Shown: positions 1 to 9,064 of the stretch, piece by piece
Position numbering within the stretch: position 1 is the first letter of the stretch
Layout of the letters: every line of letters begins with the position of its first letter
Assembly: GCF_023221595.1 (NCBI RefSeq)
Contig: NZ_CP096563.1
Location: 1,222,501 to 1,286,500 of the forward strand
DNA: 64,000 nt
Direction: 5' to 3'
From: Rhodococcus qingshengii JCM 15477
GTDB taxonomy: Bacteria; Actinomycetota; Actinomycetes; Mycobacteriales; Mycobacteriaceae
Notes under the pieces: model-generated
Seen by the model: only the letters and a program-made list of their open reading frames with translations
Told to the model about the DNA's origin: nothing
Database searches by the model: none
Position numbers and translations under genes: made by a program

Positions 1-1
1 G

Positions 2-874
2 GTTCGCGAATTTGTCGTCGAACGTATCGAGGCGCTGAAAGCGCGTGGCAGCGGCGATATCGTCGTCGAGCTCTTCAAACCGTTGCCGTCTATGGTTGTC
101 GCACACTATCTGGGTGTGCCGGAATCGGACCGTGACCAGTTCGACGGCTGGACCGAAGCCATTGTCGCTGCCAATTCGGCAGGTGGTGTGGCCGCGGCAG
201 CGACGACGGCGCAGGCCGCCACCGGTGAGCTGATGATGTACTTCGCTTCGCTGATCGAACGCCGCAAGGTCGAACCGGGTGACGACACGATTTCGCACCT
301 ACTCGCCGCTGGACTCGGTGAAGACGGCGACATGTCCGGCCTGCTGTCGATTCTGGGCTTCGCCTTCACCATGGTGGCCGGGGGAAACGACACCACGACA
401 GGAATGCTGGGTGGTTCGGTGGCGATGCTGACCGAACGCCTCGACCAGCGTCAGATCCTGCTGGACGATCCCGCATTGATCACCGACGCGGTCGACGAGT
501 TGCTTCGACTCACCTCGCCGGTCCAAGGACTGGCACGCACCACGACGCGAGATGTGGCCTTGGGTGGCAAAGTGATTCCGGCAGGACGTAAGGTTCTGCT
601 GATGTACGGTGCGGCCAATCGTGATCCCGAGAAGTACGGACCCGACGCGGCGGAGTTGGACGTCTTGCGTCGACCGCAGAAGATCCTCACCTTCAGCCAT
701 GGCGCCCACCATTGTCTGGGCGCGTCGGCAGCTCGAATGCAGGCGCGAGTTGCTTTGGAAGAGTTGCTTTCCCGGATTCCCGACTTCCATGTCGACATCG
801 ACGCGATGCAATACGCGCCGGGCAACTACGTGCGCCGTCCGCTCTCGGCTCCGATGTCGGTGACTCGGCCATGA
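2..874 (+). CDS. Cytochrome P450, C-terminal 290 residues (5' end outside window)
   Basis: The reading frame is open from base 2, so the N-terminus lies upstream of the window. The visible part has the I-helix oxygen-binding motif AGGNDTTTG, the K-helix ExxR (VDELLRL) and the haem-binding loop FSHGAHHCLG with the cysteine thiolate ligand, so the catalytic core is intact. P450s of this soluble bacterial class hydroxylate small lipophilic substrates using ferredoxin and ferredoxin reductase. No such redox partner is seen nearby. The stop codon overlaps the ATG of the next gene (ATGA), which implies translational coupling with the TetR regulator. The substrate cannot be read from sequence; the alkylsulfatase downstream suggests, weakly, a role in alkyl or steroid-like compound breakdown. 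Confidence 0.95.
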   Translation, partial: VREFVVERIEALKARGSGDIVVELFKPLPSMVVAHYLGVPESDRDQFDGWTEAIVAANSAGGVAAAATTAQAATGELMMYFASLIERRKVEPGDDTISHLLAAGLGEDGDMSGLLSILGFAFTMVAGGNDTTTGMLGGSVAMLTERLDQRQILLDDPALITDAVDELLRLTSPVQGLARTTTRDVALGGKVIPAGRKVLLMYGAANRDPEKYGPDAAELDVLRRPQKILTFSHGAHHCLGASAARMQARVALEELLSRIPDFHVDIDAMQYAPGNYVRRPLSAPMSVTRP

Positions 875-1434
875 GCAACGACTGGCTCGGCGAGGGGCGC
901 GCCTTGGCGGCAGCCGAGAAGATCCTCGACAGCGCGGCACAATTGTTCGTCGCGAAAGGCGTCAACGCGGTCGGTATGGCGGAGATAGCCTCTGCTGCAG
1001 GATGTTCCCGGGCCACCTTGTATCGGTACTTCGAGAATCGGCAGGCTCTTCACATTGCGTTCGTTCACCGCGAAGCTCGCAGGCTGGGAACTGCGATCGC
1101 GGAATCGGTAGCGACCATCGACGATCCGAGTGAGCGTCTGGAGACGGCCATACTCACTGCAGTGTCCGCGGTGCGTAGCACTCCGACGTTGGCTGCATGG
1201 TTCGCCCCGGGCGATGCGAGTCTTGCCGGTGAACTCGCCAATTCGTCCGACGTCATCAACGGACTTGGTGTCGCGATGCTCGGTGAACTCGGAGCAGGCA
1301 CAGCGTCGCGGGCACGCTGGATCGTGCGGGTGATCCTCTCGCTGCTCATGGTGCCGGGGGCGGACGAGAACGACGAGCGGACGTTGGTGCGTGAGTTCGT
1401 CGTTGCGCTGTTGATTGCTGGACGGGCCACCTGA
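871..1434 (+). CDS. TetR/AcrR-family transcriptional regulator
   Basis: A 187-residue protein with an N-terminal helix-turn-helix around residues 14-60; the recognition helix region reads CSRATLYRYFENRQAL, typical of the family. The rest is a helical ligand-binding domain with no recognisable ligand signature. The chosen ATG overlaps the P450 stop codon in an ATGA junction; the frame stays open upstream, but that stretch is inside the P450 gene. It is probably co-transcribed with the P450 and may control it, or the alkylsulfatase that starts 100 bases later. No clear palindrome was found between the genes, so the target is inference. Confidence 0.9.
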   Translation: MSNDWLGEGRALAAAEKILDSAAQLFVAKGVNAVGMAEIASAAGCSRATLYRYFENRQALHIAFVHREARRLGTAIAESVATIDDPSERLETAILTAVSAVRSTPTLAAWFAPGDASLAGELANSSDVINGLGVAMLGELGAGTASRARWIVRVILSLLMVPGADENDERTLVREFVVALLIAGRAT

Positions 1435-1533
1435 TCATCCCTTCCGGGTGATGCGCGAGGGCTGCGTGGGAATCGAGGATGAACCGATATCCCGACACAG
1501 GTCACCGCGAGTTCCCGAGGAGCGTAAGAGAAG

Positions 1534-3447
1534 ATGACTACACCGTCCGAACTCGACCCCAAGCCCGCCACCGAAGCGACTCGCCTGGCAAATGCCCAGG
1601 TTCTCCGTGACCTTCCTTTCGACGACACCTTCGACTTCGAACTGATTTCTCGAGGTCTCGTGGCACCGCTCATCGATGGCGGACTGGTCAAAGGTGACAA
1701 AGGGCAGTTCATCTTCTCGTACGACGCCTACGGGTTCGCCGACGGCGATGCACCGGATACCGTCAACCCGAGTCTGTGGCGCCAAGCCACTTTGATGGGA
1801 AAGGGCGGTGGACTGTTCAAGCTGGCTGATCGTCTGTACCAGGTGATCGGCCAGGACTTGTCGAACACGACGATCATCGAGGGCGACACCGGGTTGATCA
1901 TCGGTGACACTCTGATGTCCGCGGAAACAGCCGCTCTCGCGCTGGAGTTGTACTACCAGCACCGCCCGAAGGTTCCGGTCAAGGCAATCATCTTCACGCA
2001 CTCCCACGGCGATCACTTCGGCGGTGTCAAAGGATTTGTCACCGACGAAGAGATCGAGTCCGGTGCCGTAAAGGTCTACGCACCAGACAGTTTCACGGAG
2101 GAAGCGATTTCCGAGAACGTACTTGCCGGCACGGCGATGACACGTCGCGGAATGTACATGTACGGATCGTTCCTGCGTCCGGGGCCACAAGGGCAGGTAT
2201 CCGGTGGTCTCGGCCTGTCCACTTCGCACGGCACTTCGACGTTTGCCGTGCCTACCGACGTCATCACCGAACCGGTGCACGAAGAGGTCATCGACGGTGT
2301 GCGCGTGACGTTCATGCTCGCGCCGGGAACCGAAGCGCCATCCGAAATGCTCTTCTATTTACCAGATTTCAAGGCGCTCGGGTCAGCTGAGGACGTCACG
2401 CACACGATGCACAATCTGTACACGTTGCGCGGCGCCAAGACTCGCGACGCCAAAGCGTGGTCGCACTACGTGCGTCTGGCAATGGAACTGTTCCCCGACG
2501 TCGAAATCATCTTTGCGCAGCATCATTGGCCCACGTGGGGCAACGACAAGATCTTGAAGCTGATGTCGGATCAGGCAGATCTGTACAAGTATCTGCACGA
2601 TCAGACGTTGCGCCTTGCCAACAAGGGACTGACACCGGTAGAGATTGCCGACCAGATCGAGGTACCCGACGCGATCGGAAAGCAGTGGTACAACCGTGGG
2701 TACTACGGCTCGCTCAGTCACAACGTCAAAGCGATCTACACCTTCTATCTCGGTTGGTTCGACGGCGTTCCCGCTCATCTCAATCCCCATCCGCCGGTGG
2801 AGAACGGCAAGCGCTACGTCGAAGCCGTCGGCGGGCCGGACGCACTTTTGACCAAGGGCAAGCAGGCGTTCGACGACGGCGACTACCGCTGGGCCGCCGA
2901 GTTGGTGAACCATCTGGTGTTCGCCGATCCGAGTAACCAGAAAGCGCGAGAGTTGTTGGCGGACACGTACGAACAACTCGGCTACCAAGCCGAGAACGGT
3001 ACGTGGCGCAACTTCTACCTGGTCGGAGCGATGGAATTGCGGCATCCGCTGGCGCCGATGCCGTCCAACAACCCCACTGGCCCGGCCGTGGTCGCAGTGA
3101 TGCCGCTCGAGCAGATGCTGGACTTCTGGGCAGTTCGCCTCGACGGTCCCAAAGCAGCCGATGTAGACCTGTCGTTGCGATTCGTGTTGTCGGACACCGC
3201 GGACAACGTCCTGGTCACAGTGCGCAACGGCGTGCTGAACTACGACATGGACAAGGCAGATGCTTCGGCCGCCCTGACTCTGACCTTGACCCGTGCCGTG
3301 TTCAACGAGGTGTATCTGGGAACGACCTCGCTCACCGAATCCATCAAGGCCGGAACGGCAAAAGCTGTGGGAGATCAGTCCGAACTGGAGACGTTCATCT
3401 CGCTGCTGGAGGACTTCGATCTGTGGTTCGATATCGTCACGCCGTGA
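1534..3447 (+). CDS. Alkyl sulfatase, type III (metallo-beta-lactamase fold, SdsA1/BDS1-like)
   Basis: A 637-residue protein. Residues about 110-330 form a metallo-beta-lactamase domain with the dinuclear zinc motif HSHGDH at residues 156-161 and a second histidine cluster FAQHHWPTWG. A central helical dimerisation region and a C-terminal SCP2-like domain (about residues 530-637) follow. This order is the hallmark of alkyl sulfatases that hydrolyse sulfate esters such as dodecyl sulfate to alcohol and sulfate. The length matches the family. There is no signal peptide, so it is probably cytoplasmic, unlike secreted SdsA1. GAGGAGCGTAAGAGAAG precedes the ATG as ribosome site. It follows a P450-TetR pair on the same strand. 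Confidence 0.93.
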   Translation: MTTPSELDPKPATEATRLANAQVLRDLPFDDTFDFELISRGLVAPLIDGGLVKGDKGQFIFSYDAYGFADGDAPDTVNPSLWRQATLMGKGGGLFKLADRLYQVIGQDLSNTTIIEGDTGLIIGDTLMSAETAALALELYYQHRPKVPVKAIIFTHSHGDHFGGVKGFVTDEEIESGAVKVYAPDSFTEEAISENVLAGTAMTRRGMYMYGSFLRPGPQGQVSGGLGLSTSHGTSTFAVPTDVITEPVHEEVIDGVRVTFMLAPGTEAPSEMLFYLPDFKALGSAEDVTHTMHNLYTLRGAKTRDAKAWSHYVRLAMELFPDVEIIFAQHHWPTWGNDKILKLMSDQADLYKYLHDQTLRLANKGLTPVEIADQIEVPDAIGKQWYNRGYYGSLSHNVKAIYTFYLGWFDGVPAHLNPHPPVENGKRYVEAVGGPDALLTKGKQAFDDGDYRWAAELVNHLVFADPSNQKARELLADTYEQLGYQAENGTWRNFYLVGAMELRHPLAPMPSNNPTGPAVVAVMPLEQMLDFWAVRLDGPKAADVDLSLRFVLSDTADNVLVTVRNGVLNYDMDKADASAALTLTLTRAVFNEVYLGTTSLTESIKAGTAKAVGDQSELETFISLLEDFDLWFDIVTP

Positions 3448-3481
3448 CTGGTCGACTCCATGATGTGGCCCGGGCGGGGGA

Positions 3482-4102
3482 TCATTCGAAACGAGAAGGA
3501 TCTCCCGCGCCGACCCGCACGATTTCGGGAACACCGGACGAATAGTCGACGACTGTGGTGGGTTCGGTTCCACAGTCACCCGAGTCGATGACGGCGTCGA
3601 GTTGGTGGTCGAGTTCTTCCTTGATCTGCCAGCCGTCCGTCATCGGTTCCTCGGCGCCGGGCAGGAGAAGGGTGCTGGAGAGGATGGGTTCACCCAACTC
3701 TTGCAAGAGTGCCCGCACTACCGGGTGGCTGGGGATACGCACTCCGACGGTCTTCTTCTTGGCGTGTGCCAGCCGACGCGGAACTTCCTTCGTGGCGGGA
3801 AGGATGAACGTGTACTGCCCAGGCGTAGCCGCTTTCACCGCGCGGAACGCCGAGTTGGTGACGTGGACGAAGTGCCCGAGCTGCGCGAAATCGGCACAGA
3901 CCAGCGTGAAGTGATGGTCCGAACGCAGATGACGGATCTCGCGGATCCGATCGGTGCCCGAGTGATTGTCCATTCGGGCGCCCAGGGCGTAGCAGGAGTC
4001 GGTGGGGTAGGCGATGACCGCGTCGTTGCGCAGCATTTCGACGATCTGGCTGATCGCGCGCGGCTGCGGGTTTTCCGGGTGAACGTCGAAGTATCGGGCC
4101 AT
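3482..4102 (-). CDS. L-threonylcarbamoyladenylate synthase-type protein (Sua5/YciO/YrdC family, YciO branch)
   Basis: A 206-residue single YrdC domain. Recognisable parts are the N-terminal substrate-loop region VIAYPTDSCYALGAR, the KKKTVGVRIPSHPV strand and PGQYTFILPATKEV. YrdC/Sua5 proteins make threonylcarbamoyl-AMP for the t6A37 modification of tRNAs reading ANN codons. YciO-branch proteins are close relatives whose role is less certain, and the start MARYFDVHPENPQPR resembles that branch. ATG at 4102 is preferred over a TTG one codon upstream. It runs convergent to the alkylsulfatase with a 34-base gap. Confidence 0.88.
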   Translation of the reverse strand: MARYFDVHPENPQPRAISQIVEMLRNDAVIAYPTDSCYALGARMDNHSGTDRIREIRHLRSDHHFTLVCADFAQLGHFVHVTNSAFRAVKAATPGQYTFILPATKEVPRRLAHAKKKTVGVRIPSHPVVRALLQELGEPILSSTLLLPGAEEPMTDGWQIKEELDHQLDAVIDSGDCGTEPTTVVDYSSGVPEIVRVGAGDPSRFE

Positions 4103-4128
4103 CAACTCAGCTTAGTTCAGCTTGCAGA

Positions 4129-4554
4129 TCACGAATGCCGTTCACCGTTGAGACTGTGGTCGGCGAGCAAACCCGTCAGCTCTTCGGCGTAGGCGAGTTG
4201 CTTACGTAAGTGTGTGCAGCTTTCTTCCGCCCGGGTGTGGCAGTCGGTGACGAATTCGGTTGCAGCGGTGCGCGTTGACGCGTCCGAAGCTTCGTCGCCG
4301 AGCACTGCCAGAGAATCGAGAAGTTGTTTCATTTCTTCGAGACTGAATCCGAGCGGCTTCATTCGTCGGATTACCAGTAGCCGTTGGACATCGGCCTCGG
4401 TATAGAGGCGGAATCCTCCGGCGCTCCGCTCGGACGGAGTAACCAGACCGACCTCGTCGTAATGACGAATCGTCTTGATCGACAGTTCGGTGCGTTCGGC
4501 AACCTGTCCGATCTGCATGTTCGGCCCTTGGCCCGCATGTTCCGGCTCAGACAT
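4129..4554 (-). CDS. MerR-family transcriptional regulator
   Basis: About 141 residues. The N-terminal winged HTH begins MQIGQVAERTELSIKTIRHY and includes GGFRLYTEADVQRL; a dimerisation coiled coil and a short C-terminal effector region follow. Two cysteines lie in TDCHTRAEESCTHL; whether they bind a metal or sense redox state is unknown, because they do not match CueR or ZntR loops. A GTG at 4563 is possible, but the GAGGAA ribosome site is too close to it; ATG 4554 has better spacing. The gene lies 35 bases downstream of the SulP gene on the same strand, so it is probably the last gene of that operon. A perfect MerR-type palindrome sits in the operon promoter. Confidence 0.9.
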   Translation of the reverse strand: MSEPEHAGQGPNMQIGQVAERTELSIKTIRHYDEVGLVTPSERSAGGFRLYTEADVQRLLVIRRMKPLGFSLEEMKQLLDSLAVLGDEASDASTRTAATEFVTDCHTRAEESCTHLRKQLAYAEELTGLLADHSLNGERHS

Positions 4555-4589
4555 CACTCCCACTTTCCTCGCGCTGGGCCTCCATACTC

Positions 4590-6089
4590 TCAGTGACCGT
4601 CACCCAGGCGACCGGACAGGCGCAGGTGGCGCTCGGCCGATGCGTCGTCGAGCCCCACGATCTCGACATTCTTGCCTCTGGCCGCGTACTTGGTGGTGAT
4701 GGCGTCCAGTGTCGCGACGGTCGACGCGTCCCAGACATGAGACTCGGACAGATCGATGACAATGTTCTTCGGGTCGCCGGCGTAGTCGAACTGGTAGATC
4801 AGATCGTTGCTGGATGCGAAGAACAGTTCGCCTCGAACCGCATAGACACGGGTGTCCTCGTCCGGATGCGCGACGTCGATCACTTCGGTGAGATGCGCGA
4901 CGCGGCGGGCGAAGATGACCATCGCGGTGATCACTCCGATGATCACGCCGTAGGCAAGATTGTGGGTGGCGACGGTGACTACCACGGTGACCAACATGAC
5001 CACTGTCTCGCCGATCGGCATGCGGCGCAGGGTCTTCGGATTGATGCTGTGCCAATCGAAAGTGCCGACCGAGACCATGATCATGACGGCCACCAATGCG
5101 GCCATGGGAATCAACGCCACCACATCGCCGAGGCCGACGACGAGTATCAGCAAGAACACGCCCGCCAGGAAAGTCGAGATTCGAGTGCGAGCGCCGGAGA
5201 CCTTGACGTTGATCATGGTCTGGCCGATCATCGCGCACCCTCCCATGCCCCCGAAGAAGCCGGTGACGATGTTCGCGACGCCTTGGCCCCACCCTTCTCG
5301 GGTCTTGTTCGAGTGAGTATCCGTGACGTCGTCGACGAGTTTGGCCGTCATCAACGATTCGAGGAGTCCGACGAGCGCCATGGCCAATGCGTACGGCGCA
5401 ATGATCGACAGTGTGTGCATGCCCGGGGGGACGTCGGGGAACAGTAGCGTCGGTAGGCTCGACGGAAGCTCGCCCTCGTCGCCGACGTTGGGGATATTGA
5501 ACGCGAAAACGACTGTGGCGGTTGTCAGTAGCACGATTGCCACCAGTGGAGCCGGGACGGCGTTCGTCAGTTTCGGCAGGAATACGAGTATCAGAAGTGC
5601 GACTGCAAGGAGTGGGTAGACGAGCCACGGAACATCGATCAGGTGGGGGAGTTGGGCGATGAAGATCAAGATGGCCAGTGCATTGACGAATCCCACCATG
5701 ACGCTACGCGGGATGAAGCGCATCAGCTTGGCGACGCCGAGGAGGCTCAACACGATCTGGAGCAGGCCGGCCAGAAGGACTGTCGCAATCAGGTAGTCGA
5801 TTCCGTACTCGCGCGTCAGTGGAGCGACGACCAGTGCGACGGCGCCGGTAGCTGCGGAGATCATTGCGGGTCGTCCGCCGACGACGGCGATGGTCACTGC
5901 CATCGTGAACGACGCGAACAGTCCTACCCGCGGATCGACGCCGGCGATGATCGAGAACGAGATCGCCTCGGGAATCAGTGCCAACGCCACGACCAGTCCG
6001 GCCAAAACCTCCGTTTTGAGACGGTGAGGTGACCGGAGCGCGGCCCGAACCGAATTGTCGTTGGTGGATGAAGCGATGGTTACTGCCAT
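4590..6089 (-). CDS. SulP-family anion transporter with STAS domain
   Basis: A 499-residue inner-membrane protein. It opens with the SulP signature LAGLVVALALIPEAISFSII and shows about 10-12 hydrophobic segments up to residue 390. A C-terminal cytoplasmic STAS domain follows, with IDLSESHVWDASTVATLDAI. SulP proteins carry sulfate, bicarbonate or related anions by sodium or proton coupling; substrate cannot be assigned here. The start was set at ATG 6089 because AGGACG lies seven bases upstream. An ATG at 6116 is in frame but lies inside the operator palindrome and has no ribosome site. The MerR regulator gene follows. Confidence 0.94.
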   Translation of the reverse strand: MAVTIASSTNDNSVRAALRSPHRLKTEVLAGLVVALALIPEAISFSIIAGVDPRVGLFASFTMAVTIAVVGGRPAMISAATGAVALVVAPLTREYGIDYLIATVLLAGLLQIVLSLLGVAKLMRFIPRSVMVGFVNALAILIFIAQLPHLIDVPWLVYPLLAVALLILVFLPKLTNAVPAPLVAIVLLTTATVVFAFNIPNVGDEGELPSSLPTLLFPDVPPGMHTLSIIAPYALAMALVGLLESLMTAKLVDDVTDTHSNKTREGWGQGVANIVTGFFGGMGGCAMIGQTMINVKVSGARTRISTFLAGVFLLILVVGLGDVVALIPMAALVAVMIMVSVGTFDWHSINPKTLRRMPIGETVVMLVTVVVTVATHNLAYGVIIGVITAMVIFARRVAHLTEVIDVAHPDEDTRVYAVRGELFFASSNDLIYQFDYAGDPKNIVIDLSESHVWDASTVATLDAITTKYAARGKNVEIVGLDDASAERHLRLSGRLGDGH

Positions 6090-6113
6090 GAGATTCCGTC
6101 CTGACGAGGTTCT

Positions 6114-6145
6114 CATACTCTACCCTCCTGTAAGGGTAGAGTATG
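6114..6145 (-). promoter_or_regulatory. Perfect 12-bp inverted repeat, probable MerR operator of the SulP-merR operon
   Basis: CATACTCTACCC (6114-6125) and GGGTAGAGTATG (6134-6145) are exact reverse complements separated by eight bases. Size and layout fit a MerR-family operator, in which the regulator sits in an over-long promoter spacer. On the minus strand the right edge of the palindrome merges into TATGAG, a plausible -10 element 20-25 bases ahead of the SulP start codon. Autoregulation by the MerR protein at 4129-4554 is inference. Confidence 0.8.
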
Positions 6146-6386
6146 ACCGGAGATCTCGCTACGGTGCGAACTTCTGTCGAATTGTGTTTCCCCGCAGTGA
6201 ATCTCGATTCGCGAGATTGATCGAGAGGGGCAAGGCTCGCGGTGGCGATCAGATGTGACGACCAGTAACCCTTACCAAGTATTTACCTACTGTGTGGTTT
6301 TTGTTTATTGAAAACGGGTCAACTCGGGCGCTGGCTCCGTTACAGTTCGGCGGCAAACGTCAATCAGGTTGTTCCGAGAGGACATC
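6146..6386. other. Intergenic region between divergent SulP and secreted-protein genes
   Basis: About 240 bases with no supported gene. It must hold the promoter for the secreted-protein genes to the right. A T-rich patch at 6290-6312 is the most promoter-like part; no repeat or hairpin was convincing apart from the MerR operator at the left edge. Confidence 0.5.
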
Positions 6387-7601
6387 ATGTCAAAACGCCT
6401 ACTGAATGCTGCGCTCCTTACCGGCCTCCTTGCCGGTGGAACCGCTGTGGCCGTGATTCCGGCAACCGCGGCGCCCGTTGCAGAAACCACGTCGACAACG
6501 TTCCAGGTCACGTGCCGCGCAGTTCCGAGTGCGTTCTCCGGTCCTTCGTCAGACGGAAAGCCTGCTACGGTGCGGGTTTCGGCTCCGACGGTAGTCGCGC
6601 CAGGTCAGGTCTTCGACATCGACGTGGATCCGGGTAGCGTCCAGATCCCGAACGATGTGAGCGGCGCAAGCGTCAAGAAGATCTCGCGTCTGAAGATTGA
6701 TCTGCCGATTCCGACCAACGCGGAGTTCGTTTCGGCGACGGTCACCGATCCGGGCAATGTTATTGCCGGGAAACCTGCTTCGGTGATTCGTGTCAACGAA
6801 GACGGCACTCCCGCAGCGGACGGTCCGATACTCCGGTTGTCCGGCGCAAACGAAGCGATCGGCAACAGTCCGTCATCGTCGTCGGGTGCGCACGGCGGGC
6901 TTGCGATCAATGCTCAGTCCGGTGCCGAGACCAACATCGTCTTTCCGAAGATCAGAATCACCGTAAAGGCCGGGCCTTCCGGCGCAGTCGAAACCAATGT
7001 CCGGACTTCGGGTGCTGCAGGTACTTTCGGCGGGCCGGAGTCATTTTTGACCTTCCTCCCTCAGGTCAGTCACTGGCTCGCGGGAACCATCTGGGCGCCC
7101 ACATCCTGCTCGCCGCGCGACGCTGAGACCGGCCCCCTCAATGCCGGTGCCGGCGCCCTGGCATCCACGAAGATCGACGGGGACCTGGGGCCCGTTGATC
7201 CTGAGCCAGGCGCGGACATCGTGACTAAGCTCGAAGGACCGGCTACCGCCGCGACCGGTACCAAGGTGTCTTTTGCTTCTCACGTCGATCCGGAAAACAC
7301 AACGGGAACAGTACAGTTCATGGTCGACGGCAAACCCGTCGGTGACCCGCGGCCGGTGGTTCGCGGTATTGCGCGCCTGGATCTCACCTTCGGTAAGGCG
7401 GGTACCAAGTCCGTGACTGCAGTATTCACCGCTACCGGAGACGAGGCGAAGTACACGTCGGCGGCACACGTACTCACGGTGACCGGTGACACCACAGGTC
7501 CGGTCGATCCCGACCCGACCGATCCGGGCACTCCGGGCGGTCTCGGCAGCCTCGAGTCCGTTCTGCCGCAGCTGCCGACGGGTTCGCTCGGTGGCAAGTG
7601 A
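6387..7601 (+). CDS. Secreted protein with C-terminal Ig-like domain and Gly-Ser-Leu tail
   Basis: A 404-residue exported protein with a Sec signal peptide that ends near ATAAPVAE. The body (about residues 35-270) is an unrecognised beta-rich region with conserved cysteines (VTCRAVPS, PTSCSPRD). It is followed by an Ig-like repeat, about residues 280-370, containing the typical GTVQFMVDGKPVGDP strand pair of Big_5/Ig-like 3 domains. The tail is Pro-Asp-Thr rich and ends LPTGSLGGK. ATG 6387 follows GAGAGGACATC. The next gene encodes a protein of the same architecture, so the pair probably arose by duplication. A role at the cell surface or envelope is inference. Confidence 0.85.
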   Translation: MSKRLLNAALLTGLLAGGTAVAVIPATAAPVAETTSTTFQVTCRAVPSAFSGPSSDGKPATVRVSAPTVVAPGQVFDIDVDPGSVQIPNDVSGASVKKISRLKIDLPIPTNAEFVSATVTDPGNVIAGKPASVIRVNEDGTPAADGPILRLSGANEAIGNSPSSSSGAHGGLAINAQSGAETNIVFPKIRITVKAGPSGAVETNVRTSGAAGTFGGPESFLTFLPQVSHWLAGTIWAPTSCSPRDAETGPLNAGAGALASTKIDGDLGPVDPEPGADIVTKLEGPATAATGTKVSFASHVDPENTTGTVQFMVDGKPVGDPRPVVRGIARLDLTFGKAGTKSVTAVFTATGDEAKYTSAAHVLTVTGDTTGPVDPDPTDPGTPGGLGSLESVLPQLPTGSLGGK

Positions 7602-7656
7602 TCACGGTCCTACCTCACTGAACTTTCAATGGCCGAGTTCTTCTGAAAGGCAACAC

Positions 7657-8775
7657 ATGAACCCCCGCACTCTGGCAGTTTGCGCTGTCGTACCAGCACT
7701 CGCGGCCGGACTCCTCGCTGTGTCCGCGCCGGTGGCAGCGGCTTCCGATACCGTGACGCGGACAGTTTCCTTCGAACACAAGTGCCGGGTCGACGGCGCC
7801 ACCGATTGGGATTCGTCGTTCTCCGACAACATGGAGGTAACGGCACCCACGTCCGTGCGTCCCGGCGAACAGTTCACAGTGAAATTGCATCCAGGCACCA
7901 TGCGTAGTTCGGATTCGGACACCGGTCGAATCAAGTACGACATCGCATTACCGCAAGGGGCAACCCTGGTTTCGTACTCCCTCGTCGGTGATTCGTCGTC
8001 CAACTTGACCGGCGAGACTGCGGTGCTGCTCCGGGTGGGCGCAGACGGAAACGCAAACCCGGCGGGTGAGTACCTGCGAATTACCGGTGCCGGCAACAAG
8101 ACAGTCAACGACGGTCCGAGCGCGAACGACAACAAGCCCAAGGAAGGGCTGCAAGTCAAGGCGAACACGGACTTTCGTTTGCCGGCAGTCGAATTGAAAC
8201 TCGAAGCTCGGTCCGACGAGGGAAATGCGACGACGCACCTGCGCGCCGGGGCGACGAGCCCGAGCATCAAGATCAAAGACACGAGCATGAGTTTCGGTGA
8301 GTCCCGGTGGGTCAATGCCGCTGGGTATTGTGTTGCTGCGGGGGAAGGACGCAACGCCCTCTCGACTACCGAGGTCTTCACGACCAACCAGACCGAGACG
8401 ATGGTCGCTGTCGCACTGGAGGCACTGACGGGCGAAGACGTCAAGATTGCGGCGAGTATCGACCCGAACCCGGGTGAGGGAACGGTCGAGTTCTTCGACG
8501 GCGACACGAAGATCGGCAGCGCCACAGTCGATTCCAATGGCCATGCAGAACTGGTCTGGCCGTTCCGCGACCAGGGCGAGCATCGCATCACCGCAAAGTT
8601 CTTGGGTACCAAGAAGTTCAGTTCTTCGGAATCTGCGGACAAGACCGTGACCGTCACCGTGCCTGGTGTCATCGTCGTCGAGCCGGTGGATCCGACGGAA
8701 CCGGAAACTCCTGGTGGAACCGGAAGCCTCGGGGACATCTTCTCGAAGCTGCCGACGGGCTCACTCGGAGGCTGA
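7657..8775 (+). CDS. Secreted Ig-like-domain protein, paralogue of the preceding gene
   Basis: A 372-residue protein with a signal peptide (MNPRTLAVCAVVPALAAG, cleavage near VAAAS). As in its neighbour, an N-terminal beta-rich region with paired cysteines (EHKCRVDG, AAGYCVAAG) is followed by an Ig-like repeat (GEGTVEFFDGDTKIGSATV), a Pro/Glu/Thr linker, and the tail KLPTGSLGG, nearly the same as the LPTGSLGGK end of the upstream protein. GAAAGG lies upstream of the ATG. The 55-base gap suggests co-transcription. No catalytic motif is seen. Confidence 0.86.
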   Translation: MNPRTLAVCAVVPALAAGLLAVSAPVAAASDTVTRTVSFEHKCRVDGATDWDSSFSDNMEVTAPTSVRPGEQFTVKLHPGTMRSSDSDTGRIKYDIALPQGATLVSYSLVGDSSSNLTGETAVLLRVGADGNANPAGEYLRITGAGNKTVNDGPSANDNKPKEGLQVKANTDFRLPAVELKLEARSDEGNATTHLRAGATSPSIKIKDTSMSFGESRWVNAAGYCVAAGEGRNALSTTEVFTTNQTETMVAVALEALTGEDVKIAASIDPNPGEGTVEFFDGDTKIGSATVDSNGHAELVWPFRDQGEHRITAKFLGTKKFSSSESADKTVTVTVPGVIVVEPVDPTEPETPGGTGSLGDIFSKLPTGSLGG

Positions 8776-9064
8776 GTCACCCAAACGGCAGGGGAGCGTC
8801 GACGTTTCGGCTCGAAGACGGGTGTGTGATCGAATACTGGAATGACAGGTTCGAATCATGCCGAGAGCCGCAACGCCGGCGTTCTCTGATCTTCTCAATG
8901 GGAGTCTCCGTCACGGAAATCGGGCCAGAACCACAAAAAGGTAGCTCACCAAAACTCGTGCCCTTTTACTACCGTTAGTTGAAGAACTGCGCGAACCGCG
9001 GGTTCTTACATCAACAAGCCTTCGAACTCGCCGCTGCGGTTCAGGTATGAACAAGGTAGGGAAA
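8776..9064. other. Intergenic region, no gene seen
   Basis: About 290 bases between two secreted-protein genes. No open frame with a ribosome site and no strong hairpin was found. The stretch near 8960-9000 is less G+C rich and is the likeliest promoter zone for the small secreted protein downstream. Confidence 0.4.
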
